The notes under the pieces were generated by a model. That model worked only from the letters and a program-made list of their open reading frames with translations. It ran no database searches and was not told the origin of the DNA. Both the position numbers and the translations under genes were made by a program. 64,000 nt of DNA. It comes from Phycisphaerae bacterium RAS2 (GTDB taxonomy: Bacteria; Planctomycetota; Phycisphaerae; UBA1845; UTPLA1). The stretch covers positions 2,232,001 through 2,296,000 of the forward strand of contig CP036352.1 in assembly GCA_007753915.1 (NCBI GenBank), in the 5' to 3' direction. Every line of letters begins with the position of its first letter. Position 1 is the first letter of the stretch. Below, piece after piece: positions 52,936-61,974 of this stretch.

Positions 52936-53682
52936 GTGACCGCACCCTTTGAACCACGCATCTCCATCGCCCTGCCGCTCATCGAGAGCGAGCCGCATCC
53001 CTGCTCGTACCTGCCGGGGCGCACGGCTGTCACCGAGTATTCCGTGCCCGGAGCGTTCGCGCCGATCGGAGCCATCCCACCGCTGACCGCGGAAGATTAT
53101 CAGGCGTTGATGGATGCGGGCTTTCGTCGAAGCGGCATCGCAGTCTATCGCACCGCCTGCGATTCGTGTCGCGAATGCGTCCCGATCCGCGTGCCGGTGG
53201 CAGCTTTCCGCCCGAGCCGTTCACAGCGACGCGCATGGCGGCGCAACCAGGATGTCACTTTGCAAAGCGGCAAGCCGCACGCCAGCGAGGAGAAGTATCG
53301 CATCTTCGCCGCCTACCAGCGCGAGCATCACGAATCGGACACGGTCGATTCCTACTCCCAGTTCAGAGATTTCCTGTATCGCTCGCCGGTGCAGTCGCTG
53401 GAGATGGTTTATCGCGTAGGATCGGCCATCGCCGGCGTCGGAATCGTAGATGTCGCGTCGCAATCGCTGTCGAGTGTGTACTTCTATTTCGACCCGGTCC
53501 ACGCACGCCGCAGTCTCGGCATTTTCAGCGCGCTAATGGAGATCGACCTCTGCCGGCAGATGGGTAAGCCGTACTGGTACGCGGGCTATTACATCCGCGA
53601 GTGTGATCGCATGAATTACAAGGCGAGGTTTGAACCGTGTGAATTGCTTTTGGCAGATGGGAATTGGCGATCCTTCTCATAG
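52936..53682 (+). CDS. bpt: Aspartate/glutamate leucyltransferase (arginyl-tRNA-protein transferase family)
   Basis: 248 aa from a GTG. The N-terminal region has CSYLPGRTAVTEYSVP, then GFRRSGIAVYRTACDSCRECVPIRVPV (residues 61-88), whose Cys cluster is typical of the family. The C-terminal N-acetyltransferase-like fold shows SSVYFYFDPVHARRSLGIFSAL then YWYAGYYIRECDRMNYKARFEPCELL. The enzyme moves Leu (bacterial Bpt) or Arg (eukaryotic ATE1) from tRNA onto acidic N-termini, feeding proteins to ClpS/ClpAP. Length and motifs fit bacterial Bpt. It is monocistronic. Confidence 0.9.
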   Translation: MTAPFEPRISIALPLIESEPHPCSYLPGRTAVTEYSVPGAFAPIGAIPPLTAEDYQALMDAGFRRSGIAVYRTACDSCRECVPIRVPVAAFRPSRSQRRAWRRNQDVTLQSGKPHASEEKYRIFAAYQREHHESDTVDSYSQFRDFLYRSPVQSLEMVYRVGSAIAGVGIVDVASQSLSSVYFYFDPVHARRSLGIFSALMEIDLCRQMGKPYWYAGYYIRECDRMNYKARFEPCELLLADGNWRSFS

Positions 53683-53713
53683 TGTAGAGACTTGAAATGT
53701 TGTGGCTGATCCC

Positions 53714-53832
53714 AGCCCCGAGCGCAAGCGAGTGGGCACCCGGTGCAATCAATCTTACATTCGTGGTAATTACGGTGGGAGGTGGTTGTCCCCTTATGTC
53801 CCGTCGGTGCCCGCTCGCTTGCGCTCGGGGCT
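53714..53832. repeat. 119-bp element with 27-bp terminal inverted repeats (MITE-like)
   Basis: The left arm (53714-53740, starting AGCCCCGAGCGCAAGCGAG) and the right arm (53806-53832) are inverted copies that differ at one base. The spacer is 65 nt with no ORF. The right arm runs exactly up to the stop codon of the alanine racemase gene. A transcript through it would fold into a very stable hairpin and could end transcription from both convergent genes. Confidence 0.8.
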
Positions 53833-55045
53833 AGGAATGATGCGGACTTGCTCGCTCCACCCGCTGCCCCAGCAGGCACGTCACCTCATAGGGAATCGTG
53901 CCGAGTCTCGTGGCAATGGCCTGCACCGAGTTCGGCGCGGCGGGGTCGTCGCTGATGATCGTCACATCACAGCCCGAATTGATGGGTCCGGCCGCGCCAA
54001 TCACATCCGTCAAATCCACCGCCATCTGATCCATGCTCACCCGCCCCACCACCGGCGCGGCCGCGCCGCAGACCGTCACAACGGCCCGGTTCGACAGCGC
54101 CCGCAGGAACCCGTCGAAATACCCCATCGGCACGATACCCAGCTTCGTCGGCCGCTTCGTCACAAACGTCCGCCCGTAGCCGACGCAGTGACCGACCGGG
54201 AGGTCCTTCACCGCCGTCAGGTGCGACACGAGCCGCAGGCACGGGCGCAAGTCAATCCGCTCGCGCATGTGCAGCGCGGGCCAGTAGCCATAGAGCGCCA
54301 GGCCCGGCCGCACCATGTCGTAATGCGCCTCGGGCAGCGTGATCGTCGCGGCGGAATTCGCCAGGTGTCTGATGACGCCCGGAGGCAGGAAGTCGCCCGC
54401 GCGAGCCAGCGACTCGGCGAAGACCGCCTGCTGGTGTTGCACGAGATCGCGCTGCGACGGGTCAAAGTCGGCCATGGCGAAATGCGAATAAATGCCCGCC
54501 AGCCGCAACGACGAACAGGCCCGCACGCGCTGGATCAATGGGAGCAGACCATCCGGCATGACACCCATCCGCCCCATGCCGGTATCGAACTTGATATGTG
54601 CGTCGATTCGCCCGTTCGAGGCCCGCGCCGCCGCGCCACCCGTAGGTCGGGTCACGGACCCGACATTCCCCACTGCGCCGCCCCGCTCCTCCACGACGCG
54701 CACCGCGGCCTCGTCCGCCACGGTGATCGTCAACCCATGCTGCACGATCGCCGTCAGCCGCTCATTGCGCTCGGCCGCATCCACCGTCGCCAACACGCTG
54801 CCCAGCACCAGAATCGGCCGCGTCCACCCCGTCGCGCGCAGCTCGACCGCCTCCGGCACCGTCGCCACCGCCGCCATGTCGGCCCCGGCCTCGTGCAACA
54901 CCGGCGCGACGATCCGCACGCCGTGGCCGTACGCATCGGCCTTCAGCGGCGCGCAGAACTTTGCCGCGCCGGCCGCAGCGCGCAGCGCGCGGTAGTTATG
55001 CCGCAGTGCGTCAGGATTGACTTGTGCGATGAGGTCGCTTCGCAT
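53831..55045 (-). CDS. alr: Alanine racemase
   Basis: 404 aa. The PLP lysine is K35 in PLKADAYGHG. Later signatures are the Tyr in GYGRTF (near residue 290), VPMGYFDGF, and GRVSMDQMAVDLTD. The N-terminal barrel and C-terminal beta domain are both present. The enzyme makes D-alanine for peptidoglycan, in agreement with evidence that planctomycetes have a murein wall. The start has TTGATG-N17-TACGAT upstream. The stop codon coincides with the end of the inverted-repeat element. Confidence 0.93.
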   Translation of the reverse strand: MRSDLIAQVNPDALRHNYRALRAAAGAAKFCAPLKADAYGHGVRIVAPVLHEAGADMAAVATVPEAVELRATGWTRPILVLGSVLATVDAAERNERLTAIVQHGLTITVADEAAVRVVEERGGAVGNVGSVTRPTGGAAARASNGRIDAHIKFDTGMGRMGVMPDGLLPLIQRVRACSSLRLAGIYSHFAMADFDPSQRDLVQHQQAVFAESLARAGDFLPPGVIRHLANSAATITLPEAHYDMVRPGLALYGYWPALHMRERIDLRPCLRLVSHLTAVKDLPVGHCVGYGRTFVTKRPTKLGIVPMGYFDGFLRALSNRAVVTVCGAAAPVVGRVSMDQMAVDLTDVIGAAGPINSGCDVTIISDDPAAPNSVQAIATRLGTIPYEVTCLLGQRVERASPHHS

Positions 55046-55068
55046 GGGTGTCGTCCGTGACCACCACT

Positions 55069-55097
55069 ATCGTAGTCGTCGGAATCACTTGCATCAA
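55069..55097 (-). promoter_or_regulatory. Promoter of alr
   Basis: On the minus strand TTGATG, a 17-nt spacer, then TACGAT, about 23 nt before the ATG. Confidence 0.55.
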
Positions 55098-55120
55098 AGG
55101 AACGGCGGCCGTGACCCTCA

Positions 55121-57388
55121 TTATCTCGCCGCAACCGTATTGGGCTTCGAACTGGCGGCCAAGCGTGCATCGAGGACCTTCTCAACGGCGAGTGCGATGT
55201 TTGCCAGGCGCGCCATGATCTTCATGTAGAGGGCACCGATGTTCTGATGCATGGCTGGGGCGACCTGCGCGATCGCGACGTAGTTCCGTGCCGAGGGGAG
55301 ATGCGGAATCGCATAAGCCGCAAGTGTCGCAGGGCCACCGTGAGGGAGCGGATACGGATCCTCCTTAACGGCCTGCTTGAACTCTTTTAGCCGCTCGAAA
55401 AGAACTTTGCCGGCATTGGACACGATGCCGGCGCCTTTGGAAGAACTGCGCTCAAACTCCTCAAAGGTACACCCCGCTTCCGAAAACGGGAGCATCGGCG
55501 CCCATTGTTCCCAGATGTCGTTCCAGATCGGGAACGTAGCTTCCAATCGGCGCAAGGCAGCCATGAGCCGCTCGGCTTCGTCGATGTATTCATCAGCCTG
55601 CGGCAAGCGTTTGCGAATCAGCGGCACATGGAGCAATTCCAGTGCGCTCCGCAGCCGGACTCGCTGGAGTTTCAGGCAGGCTTCCAGCTTTCCTTGAACG
55701 GATTCCACCTGGGCCATGTTTTGTTTGATTAGCGATTCGATGTCCAGCGGCTTCACGGATGGCAATTTCATCTGCACGCGATCGATCGGGAGATTCATGC
55801 GCAAGTAAATTTGCGCGGTCATTCCAGCACGTTGCTTCTCGATCCCTTCCTGCCGCAGGGCCATCCATTTAGCGATACTGGCTTCGGCGGCCTTCAGCTT
55901 CTGCCTCGCGGCGACCAGTCGTCGGGCCGATTGATTGGCATCGGCCGGACCGATGATCGGTTCATCCCTAAGAAAGAGCGGCAATCCGCTCATGATGCCC
56001 GGCTTGTAATAATCGCGCGTGGCCTCGAACTCTTCTGCAAGCCGTTCGTGCTCGCCGAACAGTTTCTCCGTCGGCACGAGATTGTCCGCCGTGACCTCCA
56101 GTTCAAATTCATCGCGATACTGCGCCAACGTGACCGCGTGAGCGATCTGCCGGTAATTGCCGAATAGCGTGGTCGCTGGACCGTCATCGTGAAGCACGCC
56201 CTCGGCTTCGCGCTTCTTCACGCGGGCAATCCGAGCTCGCGAGCATGGATGCGTGTCAAACAGTCCGGTCTTTTGCTCGGCCAGCCGCTTATCCAATTTC
56301 GCTTGAACATCGGCCGGAAACCGGCGCGCGCACAAGGCAACGAGCAACGGGAAATTGTCGACCAGTCGCCGTTCCTTCCAGGAATGTTGCAGATCGGAAA
56401 TCGCCGACGCCATCGCAGCGTTGAGCAGCTCCAGCTTTCGCGCCGTGGACTCATACGTGCGCGAACCGACCAGGTTGGCCTCGTACTGGTCGGCGTGGTA
56501 TTCCATCTGCCGCAACAACACGGCACTCGAGAGCAGCCCTATGAGCATGAACGCCTTGAGGATCAGTCGGCCGAGCCAGACGCCGAATTGCGCCATCATC
56601 AGGACCAGCTTGAAGGCTGCGTACTCCGTCGACTCGCTTTCGCCCGCCAACCAGCCATCCAGGGAGTCGCGCTGGTACACCACCCTGGCGAACCAATGAT
56701 TGATCGATGAGATGACATAAGTGAGCCGCAACGCAAACCATTGAGTGAAATGGCCGAATTCGTGCGCGATCACACCGGCCAGTTCGGCGCGCGTGAGTCC
56801 GCTAACGAGCGGCAAGCCGAGCGTCAGGACCATGTCGTTGCCGAAGAAGCTAAGAAACCCGCGTCGGAACGAGGCCGAGGCGTTCAGGTCGCAACTGATG
56901 TCGATGCGCCGGGGCGACGGAGTTCCCAGCGCCTTGCAGAGCATGCCAACAAACGCGAACAGCTTCGGCTCCTGGGATGCGTCGAGCGAGAGCGGCATCT
57001 CCTCGCGCGGCCCGCGGATGACGATCGGCTTGATCATGAAGACAATCAGCAGCCCGCCGACTACCATCGGCGCGAGATAGGCGAAGAGTTTCGCCCGGCC
57101 GATACTGACTCCTCCGGAAGCCTCGTACATCCAAGTGTGGTTATGCGCTGCGTGCAGATAGGTGCCGTACGCGATCAACCCGATGAGGGCCAGATACAGG
57201 AGCGGCAACAGAACCATGATGATGCTGACGGGCAAGGCCGCCAGCACATAAAAGAACGGTAGCCGTACCCGCGGGACCGGGCCGGAAAGAATTGGAAGGT
57301 CTGACGCCTCTGGCGAATCGGTCGCGGATGGCTTTGATTGCACGGAGCCGGGTCGTGGGGACCTTTTGGACTTGGCTGGATCGACCAT
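55121..57388 (-). CDS. Large membrane-bound M48-family zinc metalloprotease
   Basis: 755 aa from the ATG at 57388 (MVDPAKSKRSPRPG), which has AGGG upstream; a TTG 51 nt earlier is possible. After a basic, Pro/Ser-rich N-terminus there are two helices (about residues 43-78 and 95-118). The peptidase domain has HEFGH at 209-213 followed by two further hydrophobic segments and SSAVLLRQMEYHADQYEANLVG, which supplies the third zinc ligand (Glu). A C-terminal helical region of about 350 residues (MYKIMARLANIALA near the end) is unusual and has no assigned function. HtpX/Ste24-like relatives degrade misfolded membrane proteins. Confidence 0.85.
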   Translation of the reverse strand: MVDPAKSKRSPRPGSVQSKPSATDSPEASDLPILSGPVPRVRLPFFYVLAALPVSIIMVLLPLLYLALIGLIAYGTYLHAAHNHTWMYEASGGVSIGRAKLFAYLAPMVVGGLLIVFMIKPIVIRGPREEMPLSLDASQEPKLFAFVGMLCKALGTPSPRRIDISCDLNASASFRRGFLSFFGNDMVLTLGLPLVSGLTRAELAGVIAHEFGHFTQWFALRLTYVISSINHWFARVVYQRDSLDGWLAGESESTEYAAFKLVLMMAQFGVWLGRLILKAFMLIGLLSSAVLLRQMEYHADQYEANLVGSRTYESTARKLELLNAAMASAISDLQHSWKERRLVDNFPLLVALCARRFPADVQAKLDKRLAEQKTGLFDTHPCSRARIARVKKREAEGVLHDDGPATTLFGNYRQIAHAVTLAQYRDEFELEVTADNLVPTEKLFGEHERLAEEFEATRDYYKPGIMSGLPLFLRDEPIIGPADANQSARRLVAARQKLKAAEASIAKWMALRQEGIEKQRAGMTAQIYLRMNLPIDRVQMKLPSVKPLDIESLIKQNMAQVESVQGKLEACLKLQRVRLRSALELLHVPLIRKRLPQADEYIDEAERLMAALRRLEATFPIWNDIWEQWAPMLPFSEAGCTFEEFERSSSKGAGIVSNAGKVLFERLKEFKQAVKEDPYPLPHGGPATLAAYAIPHLPSARNYVAIAQVAPAMHQNIGALYMKIMARLANIALAVEKVLDARLAASSKPNTVAAR

Positions 57389-57525
57389 TGCATCGGCCCT
57401 GACGTGCGGCGCGCGGGAATCGCCCGCTTCCGACGGCAATCACGTGTGTCTAATTTACCCTGATCGACCGCTGCAATTCAAGCCGCCCGCGCTCATATCC
57501 CGACCCGGCCCGACTAATCCCCGGC

Positions 57526-58110
57526 TTAATGCGTATCCGGCTCGGGCACCTCTGCCAACTTTGTCCGAAGGTCTGGCGGCAGCTTTGAGGCGAGATCAGG
57601 CGTGATCAACCCGACGGATTTCATATCGACTAGGTGTGCAATATCAATGGGCCGACCGGACTGTAGTTTCATGCCGATCAATGCGGAAAGGCTAACCACA
57701 GGATAAGGTGCGATGTCCTTTGTGACCTCGGTTACATTCGGCGCTGGATGCATGTAATGCGGGCGTACTCGTTCGTTGGCTGCGACGAAATGAACGCCTC
57801 GCTTGGGACTTGGGTCGTCAGGGTCGATGAAAACTACTACGCCGAAGACCTCCGTCTGCTCCATCCCGATTGACTTCAACGCTTCCGCCATGCGGGGCAA
57901 ATCGGAGCGACGGGCCAAGATATCGACGTCTTTCGTTGCTCGCACGGCATCGGGATCGACCGTCGCCACCCACGCGGCTATTGCATTGCCACCGACGACC
58001 GCGTACTGAACACCAGAGGCATTGAGCGCTTCCGTCGCCTTCCTCAACAACTGTTCCACGCGCCACATGGCCATGTAGGGAGCCCATATAGGTCGAGTTA
58101 CCGTTGCCAC
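57526..58110 (-). CDS. Nucleotidyltransferase-fold protein (pol-beta superfamily)
   Basis: 194 aa from a GTG at 58110 (Met codons at 58074 and 58068 are alternatives). The core motif is VGGNAIAAWVATVDPDAVRATKDVDILARR at residues 38-67, matching the G-G-x-A plus D-x-D metal site of minimal nucleotidyltransferases. ALIGMKLQ and IDIAHLVDM in the C-terminal part resemble AbiEii-type antitoxin/toxin kinase-like proteins. No toxin or antitoxin partner lies next to it; ProRS is 83 nt away. The function could be RNA or protein nucleotidylation. It is not associated with mobile genes here. Confidence 0.7.
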   Translation of the reverse strand: MATVTRPIWAPYMAMWRVEQLLRKATEALNASGVQYAVVGGNAIAAWVATVDPDAVRATKDVDILARRSDLPRMAEALKSIGMEQTEVFGVVVFIDPDDPSPKRGVHFVAANERVRPHYMHPAPNVTEVTKDIAPYPVVSLSALIGMKLQSGRPIDIAHLVDMKSVGLITPDLASKLPPDLRTKLAEVPEPDTH

Positions 58111-58193
58111 GAATGCATTTTATCCTGCTTGTGGAGATTCCGCCAGCGAGTTCGTCGTCCCGGCCGTCGCAATCGGAGACATGACCCATCGAA

Positions 58194-60029
58194 TCAGCTC
58201 TTTGATCGAATCAACGCCATCGCCCGCTTCGCGGCTTCGCCCGGTGCGATCTTCTCTACGTCCGCCGAATCGCGCCGCTTCAATTCCACCACGCCGTCCG
58301 CCAGACTCTTCCGGCCCACCGTGATACGGACTGGAATGCCGATCAGATCGGCGTCCTTGAACTTGAAGCCCGCGCGTTCGTCGCGATCGTCGAACAGCAC
58401 GTCGATACCCGATGCCTCCAGTTCGTCGTGCAGCTTCTGGGCCGTGTTCATTACGTCTTCCTCGCGCGGGTCCAGCGCGACGATCAGCACATTGAACGGC
58501 GCGATCGACGCCGGCCAGATGATGCCGGCCTCATCGTGATGCGCCTCGATGGCCGCCGCCATGATGCGGTTCAGGCCGATGCCGTAGCAGCCCATGATGA
58601 GCGACTTGGGCTTGCCGTCGTTATCGAGGAATGTCGCCTTCATCGCGTCGCTGTACTTGGTGCCGAGCTTGAAGACGTGGCCGATCTCGATGGCTTTCTT
58701 GAGGCGAATCGGCGAGCCGCTGCCGGTCGGCGACAAGTCGCCATCGACCACGTTCCGCACGTCGGCGACGGTGACATTTTCACCTTGCAACGGGAAATCG
58801 CGGCCGGGATTAACGTTGATGGTATGGTAGTCGGTCTTGTTCGCGCCGGTCGCCGCGTTGCGCATCACCGACACCGCTTGATCGACGATCAATCGGTACG
58901 GTACGCCGGTCTTGCCCAGCGTGTGCGGCCCCGCGAAACCGACGGCCGCGCCGGTGAGCGCGGTGATCGCTTTGTCATCCGCCAACTCCAGTCGGGCGCC
59001 GGCAACGCGATTTAGCTTGTTCTCGTTCACTTCATGATCGCCGCGTACCAGAACGACGGTCGGAATCGGCGCTGCCTGTTTCGGCGTTTTGGCGTTATCC
59101 GGCTTTGGCGTTTCAATGTAAATCAACGTCTTAATCATCCTCGACGCCGGGACTTTCAGAAACTCGCAGACTTCGTCGATCGTTCGCTGGTTCGGTGTGT
59201 GTACGTCCTGCATTGGAAGCAATTCGTCGCCCGACGCTCCCATTGACGTCGCCGCGCTGGCTGAAACCCGCGGCTCGTTGGCTGGCAGCGGCGCGCAGAC
59301 GGCCCGCTCGGTGTTGGCCGCGTAGTCGCCGTCCTCAGTGAGCGCGACCATGTCCTCGCCCGCCTCGGTCAGCACCATGAACTCGTGCGAGGCGTCGCCG
59401 CCAATCGGCCCGCTCTCGGCTTCGCAGGCGACGTACGGTAGGCCGCACCGCGCGAAGATGCGACAGTAAGCGTCGTACATCCGCTGGTAGCCCTCATCGA
59501 GACTCTCCTTGTCGCGATGGAAGCTATACGCATCCTTCATCAAAAATTCGCGCGTGCGCAGGACGCCGCTCTTGGGCCGGGCCTCGCCGCGGAACTTCAC
59601 CTGAATCTGATACAAATTGACCGGCAGCATTTTGTAGCTGTTCAAATACGCCCGCGCGATCTCCGTCACCGGCTCCTCGTGCGTCGGACCCAGCACCGTC
59701 TGCGCGCGCCAGTCGCCTTCGTCGCCATCCTTTACCGGCCGCAGCCCCAGCAGCACATCGCCCATCGCCGCCGTGCGCCCCGTCTGTTGCCACAATTCCT
59801 TCGGGTGCAACACCGGCATGTGCAATTCGATGGCCCCGGCGCGGTTCATCTCATCGCGCACGATCGCCTCGACTTTTCGAAGCGTGCGATAGCCCAGCGG
59901 GAGATAGCTGTAAATGCCGGCCGCGAGTTGGCGGATCAATCCCGCGCGAAGCATCAACTGATGCGACGGCACGACGGCATCTTTGGGGACTTCCTTGGTC
60001 GTGGGAATCAGAAACTGGGACCAGCGCAT
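58194..60029 (-). CDS. proS: Prolyl-tRNA synthetase, bacterial type
   Basis: 611 aa. Class-II motif 1 (AGLIRQLAAGIYSYLPLGYRTLRKVE) is near residue 30, with motif 2 RGEARPKSGVLRTREFLMKDAYSFH near 140. A YbaK-like editing insertion (about 230-390) distinguishes the bacterial form and removes Ala mischarged on tRNA-Pro. Motif 3 GCYGIGLNRIMAAAIE is near 490. The C-terminal anticodon domain includes VLFDDRDERAGFKFKDADLIGIP. The length is normal. GGAAAGG precedes the ATG. The gene is essential for translation and has no operon partner. Confidence 0.96.
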   Translation of the reverse strand: MRWSQFLIPTTKEVPKDAVVPSHQLMLRAGLIRQLAAGIYSYLPLGYRTLRKVEAIVRDEMNRAGAIELHMPVLHPKELWQQTGRTAAMGDVLLGLRPVKDGDEGDWRAQTVLGPTHEEPVTEIARAYLNSYKMLPVNLYQIQVKFRGEARPKSGVLRTREFLMKDAYSFHRDKESLDEGYQRMYDAYCRIFARCGLPYVACEAESGPIGGDASHEFMVLTEAGEDMVALTEDGDYAANTERAVCAPLPANEPRVSASAATSMGASGDELLPMQDVHTPNQRTIDEVCEFLKVPASRMIKTLIYIETPKPDNAKTPKQAAPIPTVVLVRGDHEVNENKLNRVAGARLELADDKAITALTGAAVGFAGPHTLGKTGVPYRLIVDQAVSVMRNAATGANKTDYHTINVNPGRDFPLQGENVTVADVRNVVDGDLSPTGSGSPIRLKKAIEIGHVFKLGTKYSDAMKATFLDNDGKPKSLIMGCYGIGLNRIMAAAIEAHHDEAGIIWPASIAPFNVLIVALDPREEDVMNTAQKLHDELEASGIDVLFDDRDERAGFKFKDADLIGIPVRITVGRKSLADGVVELKRRDSADVEKIAPGEAAKRAMALIRSKS

Positions 60030-60300
60030 GTTTATGGGCCTTTCCCGGGTCGCGCCCGGATGTCGTGAATCGGTTCAAGACATGGCATTAGCGCGAAAGT
60101 ACGCCCATCTTTCAAGCCGCGCGGCTCGGCCGACCGATGCGCGATGCCGGCGGATTGGAAAGTGCCGGCACACCGGGGGTCGCTCGCCATTTCTAACTAA
60201 ACGCACGGTCCGTTTCGCACGATTGGGGGGTGCGGGTGTCCCAGAATCCGGCCGCTTCGCCGATCCTGCCCCGCACAACCGACCTTCGCGGAGATCTGAC

Positions 60301-60762
60301 ATGGACTTCTCGTACCTCGAACGACGCATCGACACGCGACGTGCCGCCTACATGCCGATCGAGCTTCGCCTCGACGACTCTCCGCAGGCCTTGCCCGCTC
60401 ATCTCGTGGACCTCTCGCAGGGAGGCGCGGGCATCATGACGACTGCCATGAATGCTCCGATGCTCGGCCAGCGCATCGACATGATCTTTCAGACGTTCAG
60501 CGACGAACCGACCGAAAATCCCCGGCAGCGCCGCGAAACGGGAGTCGTCGTCAACCTGCGCGCCCCGCAGCGCGGTGTCACGCGGTGCGGCGTCCGGTTC
60601 CTGCACCGCCGTGAGGATGAATGCGATCTGATTGACCCGATCGATCCTTTGAGGGACGACAAAAAGACGCCTCCCGCTCCTCGGTTCAACCGCCGATGGG
60701 AAACGGCTCGCGGCTTCAGCGACCTTGAACAACTCGAAGAATCGTCCGTTGGCGCCAATTGA
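60301..60762 (+). CDS. PilZ-domain protein
   Basis: 153 aa from the ATG at 60301 with GGAG upstream. Residues about 10-110 match a PilZ fold: RRAAYMPIELRL, then VDLSQGGAGIMTT, with the D-x-S-x-x-G-x-x motif that contacts cyclic di-GMP, then TRCGVRFL. The preceding R-R pair (ERRIDTRRAA) is the other half of the c-di-GMP motif. It is probably a small cytoplasmic effector for motility, adhesion or exopolysaccharide; no output partner is adjacent. A longer frame upstream lacks similarity. It ends at a strong terminator. Confidence 0.85.
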   Translation: MDFSYLERRIDTRRAAYMPIELRLDDSPQALPAHLVDLSQGGAGIMTTAMNAPMLGQRIDMIFQTFSDEPTENPRQRRETGVVVNLRAPQRGVTRCGVRFLHRREDECDLIDPIDPLRDDKKTPPAPRFNRRWETARGFSDLEQLEESSVGAN

Positions 60763-60825
60763 CGCGGCCCAATCTTCGTCGCCGAAATTGATCCCGCCGG
60801 CGCCGCAACACTGTGAATTAACCTG

Positions 60826-60860
60826 AAGCCGATGGATTTCGATCCATCGGCTTTGTTTTT
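60826..60860 (+). terminator. Rho-independent terminator after the PilZ gene
   Basis: A perfect 12-bp stem (AAGCCGATGGAT / ATCCATCGGCTT) with a TTCG loop, then TGTTTTT. Confidence 0.92.
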
Positions 60861-60885
60861 CATCCGCGCATGACGACGGTATCAT
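60857..60885 (+). promoter_or_regulatory. Promoter giving a predicted leaderless mRNA for the YhaM-like gene
   Basis: TTTTCA (weak -35), a 17-nt spacer and TATCAT, then 7 nt to the ATG at 60893. The T-tract of the terminator provides part of the -35. Confidence 0.4.
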
Positions 60886-60892
60886 GCGGGGC

Positions 60893-61918
60893 ATGGCCAC
60901 CACCAAAGCCCCCGAGCATCGGTTCATTGATCAGATGCAACCCGGCGAGCAGCTCGCCGATCAGGTCTTTCTCGTCTGCAAAAAGGACCTCCGCACCACG
61001 ACCAACGGTGGGCTGTACATCCACCTCGTCCTCGGCGACCGCACCGGGCAATTGCTCGGCCGAATCTGGAACGCGTCACAGCAGCAATACGAGATGATTC
61101 CCGACGGCGGGTTCCTGTGCGTGCGCGGGCGGACCGAGAGTTACAAAGGCGCTTTGCAATTCATCGTCGACGGCCTGCGAGCGGCGGATAAAGGCACGTT
61201 CGACATCGGCGACTACATCCCGCGGACCAAGCACGACATCGACAAGATGTGGAACGATGTGCTTGCGATCCTTCGTACGATCAAACATCCTCTGGTGCTG
61301 GCGCTCATCAAGGAATTCGTGAAGGACGAGGGCATCGTGGAGGGTTTCAAACGCGCCCCCGCAGCCGTGACGAATCACCATGCATACGTCGGCGGTCTAT
61401 TGGAGCACACGTTGAGCGTGCTGACGCTCGCGACGCGCGTCTTTGGCAAAAACGACGACAGCGAAAGCCACTATCCCGAAGTCAGCCGTGACCTCGTGCT
61501 GGCCGGCGTGTTCCTGCATGACATCGGCAAGACAGCCGAACTGACGTACGACACGAATTTCACATACACCAGTGCGGGCCAACTGGTCGGGCACATTACG
61601 CAGGCGGCGATCTGGATCGACCGCAAGGCTGCTGATGTTGCCGATGCGATGGGCCAGCCGTTCCCGGAGGACCTGCAAAACGTGCTGACGCACATTGTGT
61701 TGTCGCACCACGGGACGTACGAGTTTGGCAGCCCGCGCCTGCCGGCGTGCCTCGAGGCGATCGCGGTGCATTACCTTGACAATCTCGACGCGCGACTGAA
61801 CATGGCACTCTCGGCCATTGAAGACGCCCGCAACGCGGACAGCGACTGGACCGAGTACGCCCGCCCGCTCGAGACCAAGGTGTTCAAGAAGAACGTGATG
61901 GGCCTGCCGAAAAAATGA
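60893..61918 (+). CDS. YhaM-like 3'-5' exoribonuclease (OB fold plus HD domain)
   Basis: 341 aa from the ATG at 60893; another ATG 9 nt earlier lies within the -10 box. Residues about 15-105 form an OB-fold nucleic-acid binding domain (VFLVCKKDLRTTTNGGLYIHLVLGDRTGQLLGRIWN). Residues about 150-310 are an HD domain with HHAYVGGLLEHTLSVL, H209-D210 (FLHDIGKT), and VLSHHGTYEFGSP. This domain order and length are those of YhaM/CbfI, which trims RNA (and possibly DNA) 3' ends in Gram-positives. All metal-binding residues look intact. The gene is preceded by a terminator, so it has its own promoter. Confidence 0.88.
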   Translation: MATTKAPEHRFIDQMQPGEQLADQVFLVCKKDLRTTTNGGLYIHLVLGDRTGQLLGRIWNASQQQYEMIPDGGFLCVRGRTESYKGALQFIVDGLRAADKGTFDIGDYIPRTKHDIDKMWNDVLAILRTIKHPLVLALIKEFVKDEGIVEGFKRAPAAVTNHHAYVGGLLEHTLSVLTLATRVFGKNDDSESHYPEVSRDLVLAGVFLHDIGKTAELTYDTNFTYTSAGQLVGHITQAAIWIDRKAADVADAMGQPFPEDLQNVLTHIVLSHHGTYEFGSPRLPACLEAIAVHYLDNLDARLNMALSAIEDARNADSDWTEYARPLETKVFKKNVMGLPKK

Positions 61919-61974
61919 GGATGTAAGCTATCTCCGCGTGTAGCCCCGGACAGGCTATCCAAATCGGGTTAAGC

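Noticed and set aside
53702-55060. A 452-codon open frame on the plus strand
   Set aside because: Antisense to alanine racemase, which has all its catalytic motifs; the plus-strand translation is an Arg/His-rich artefact.
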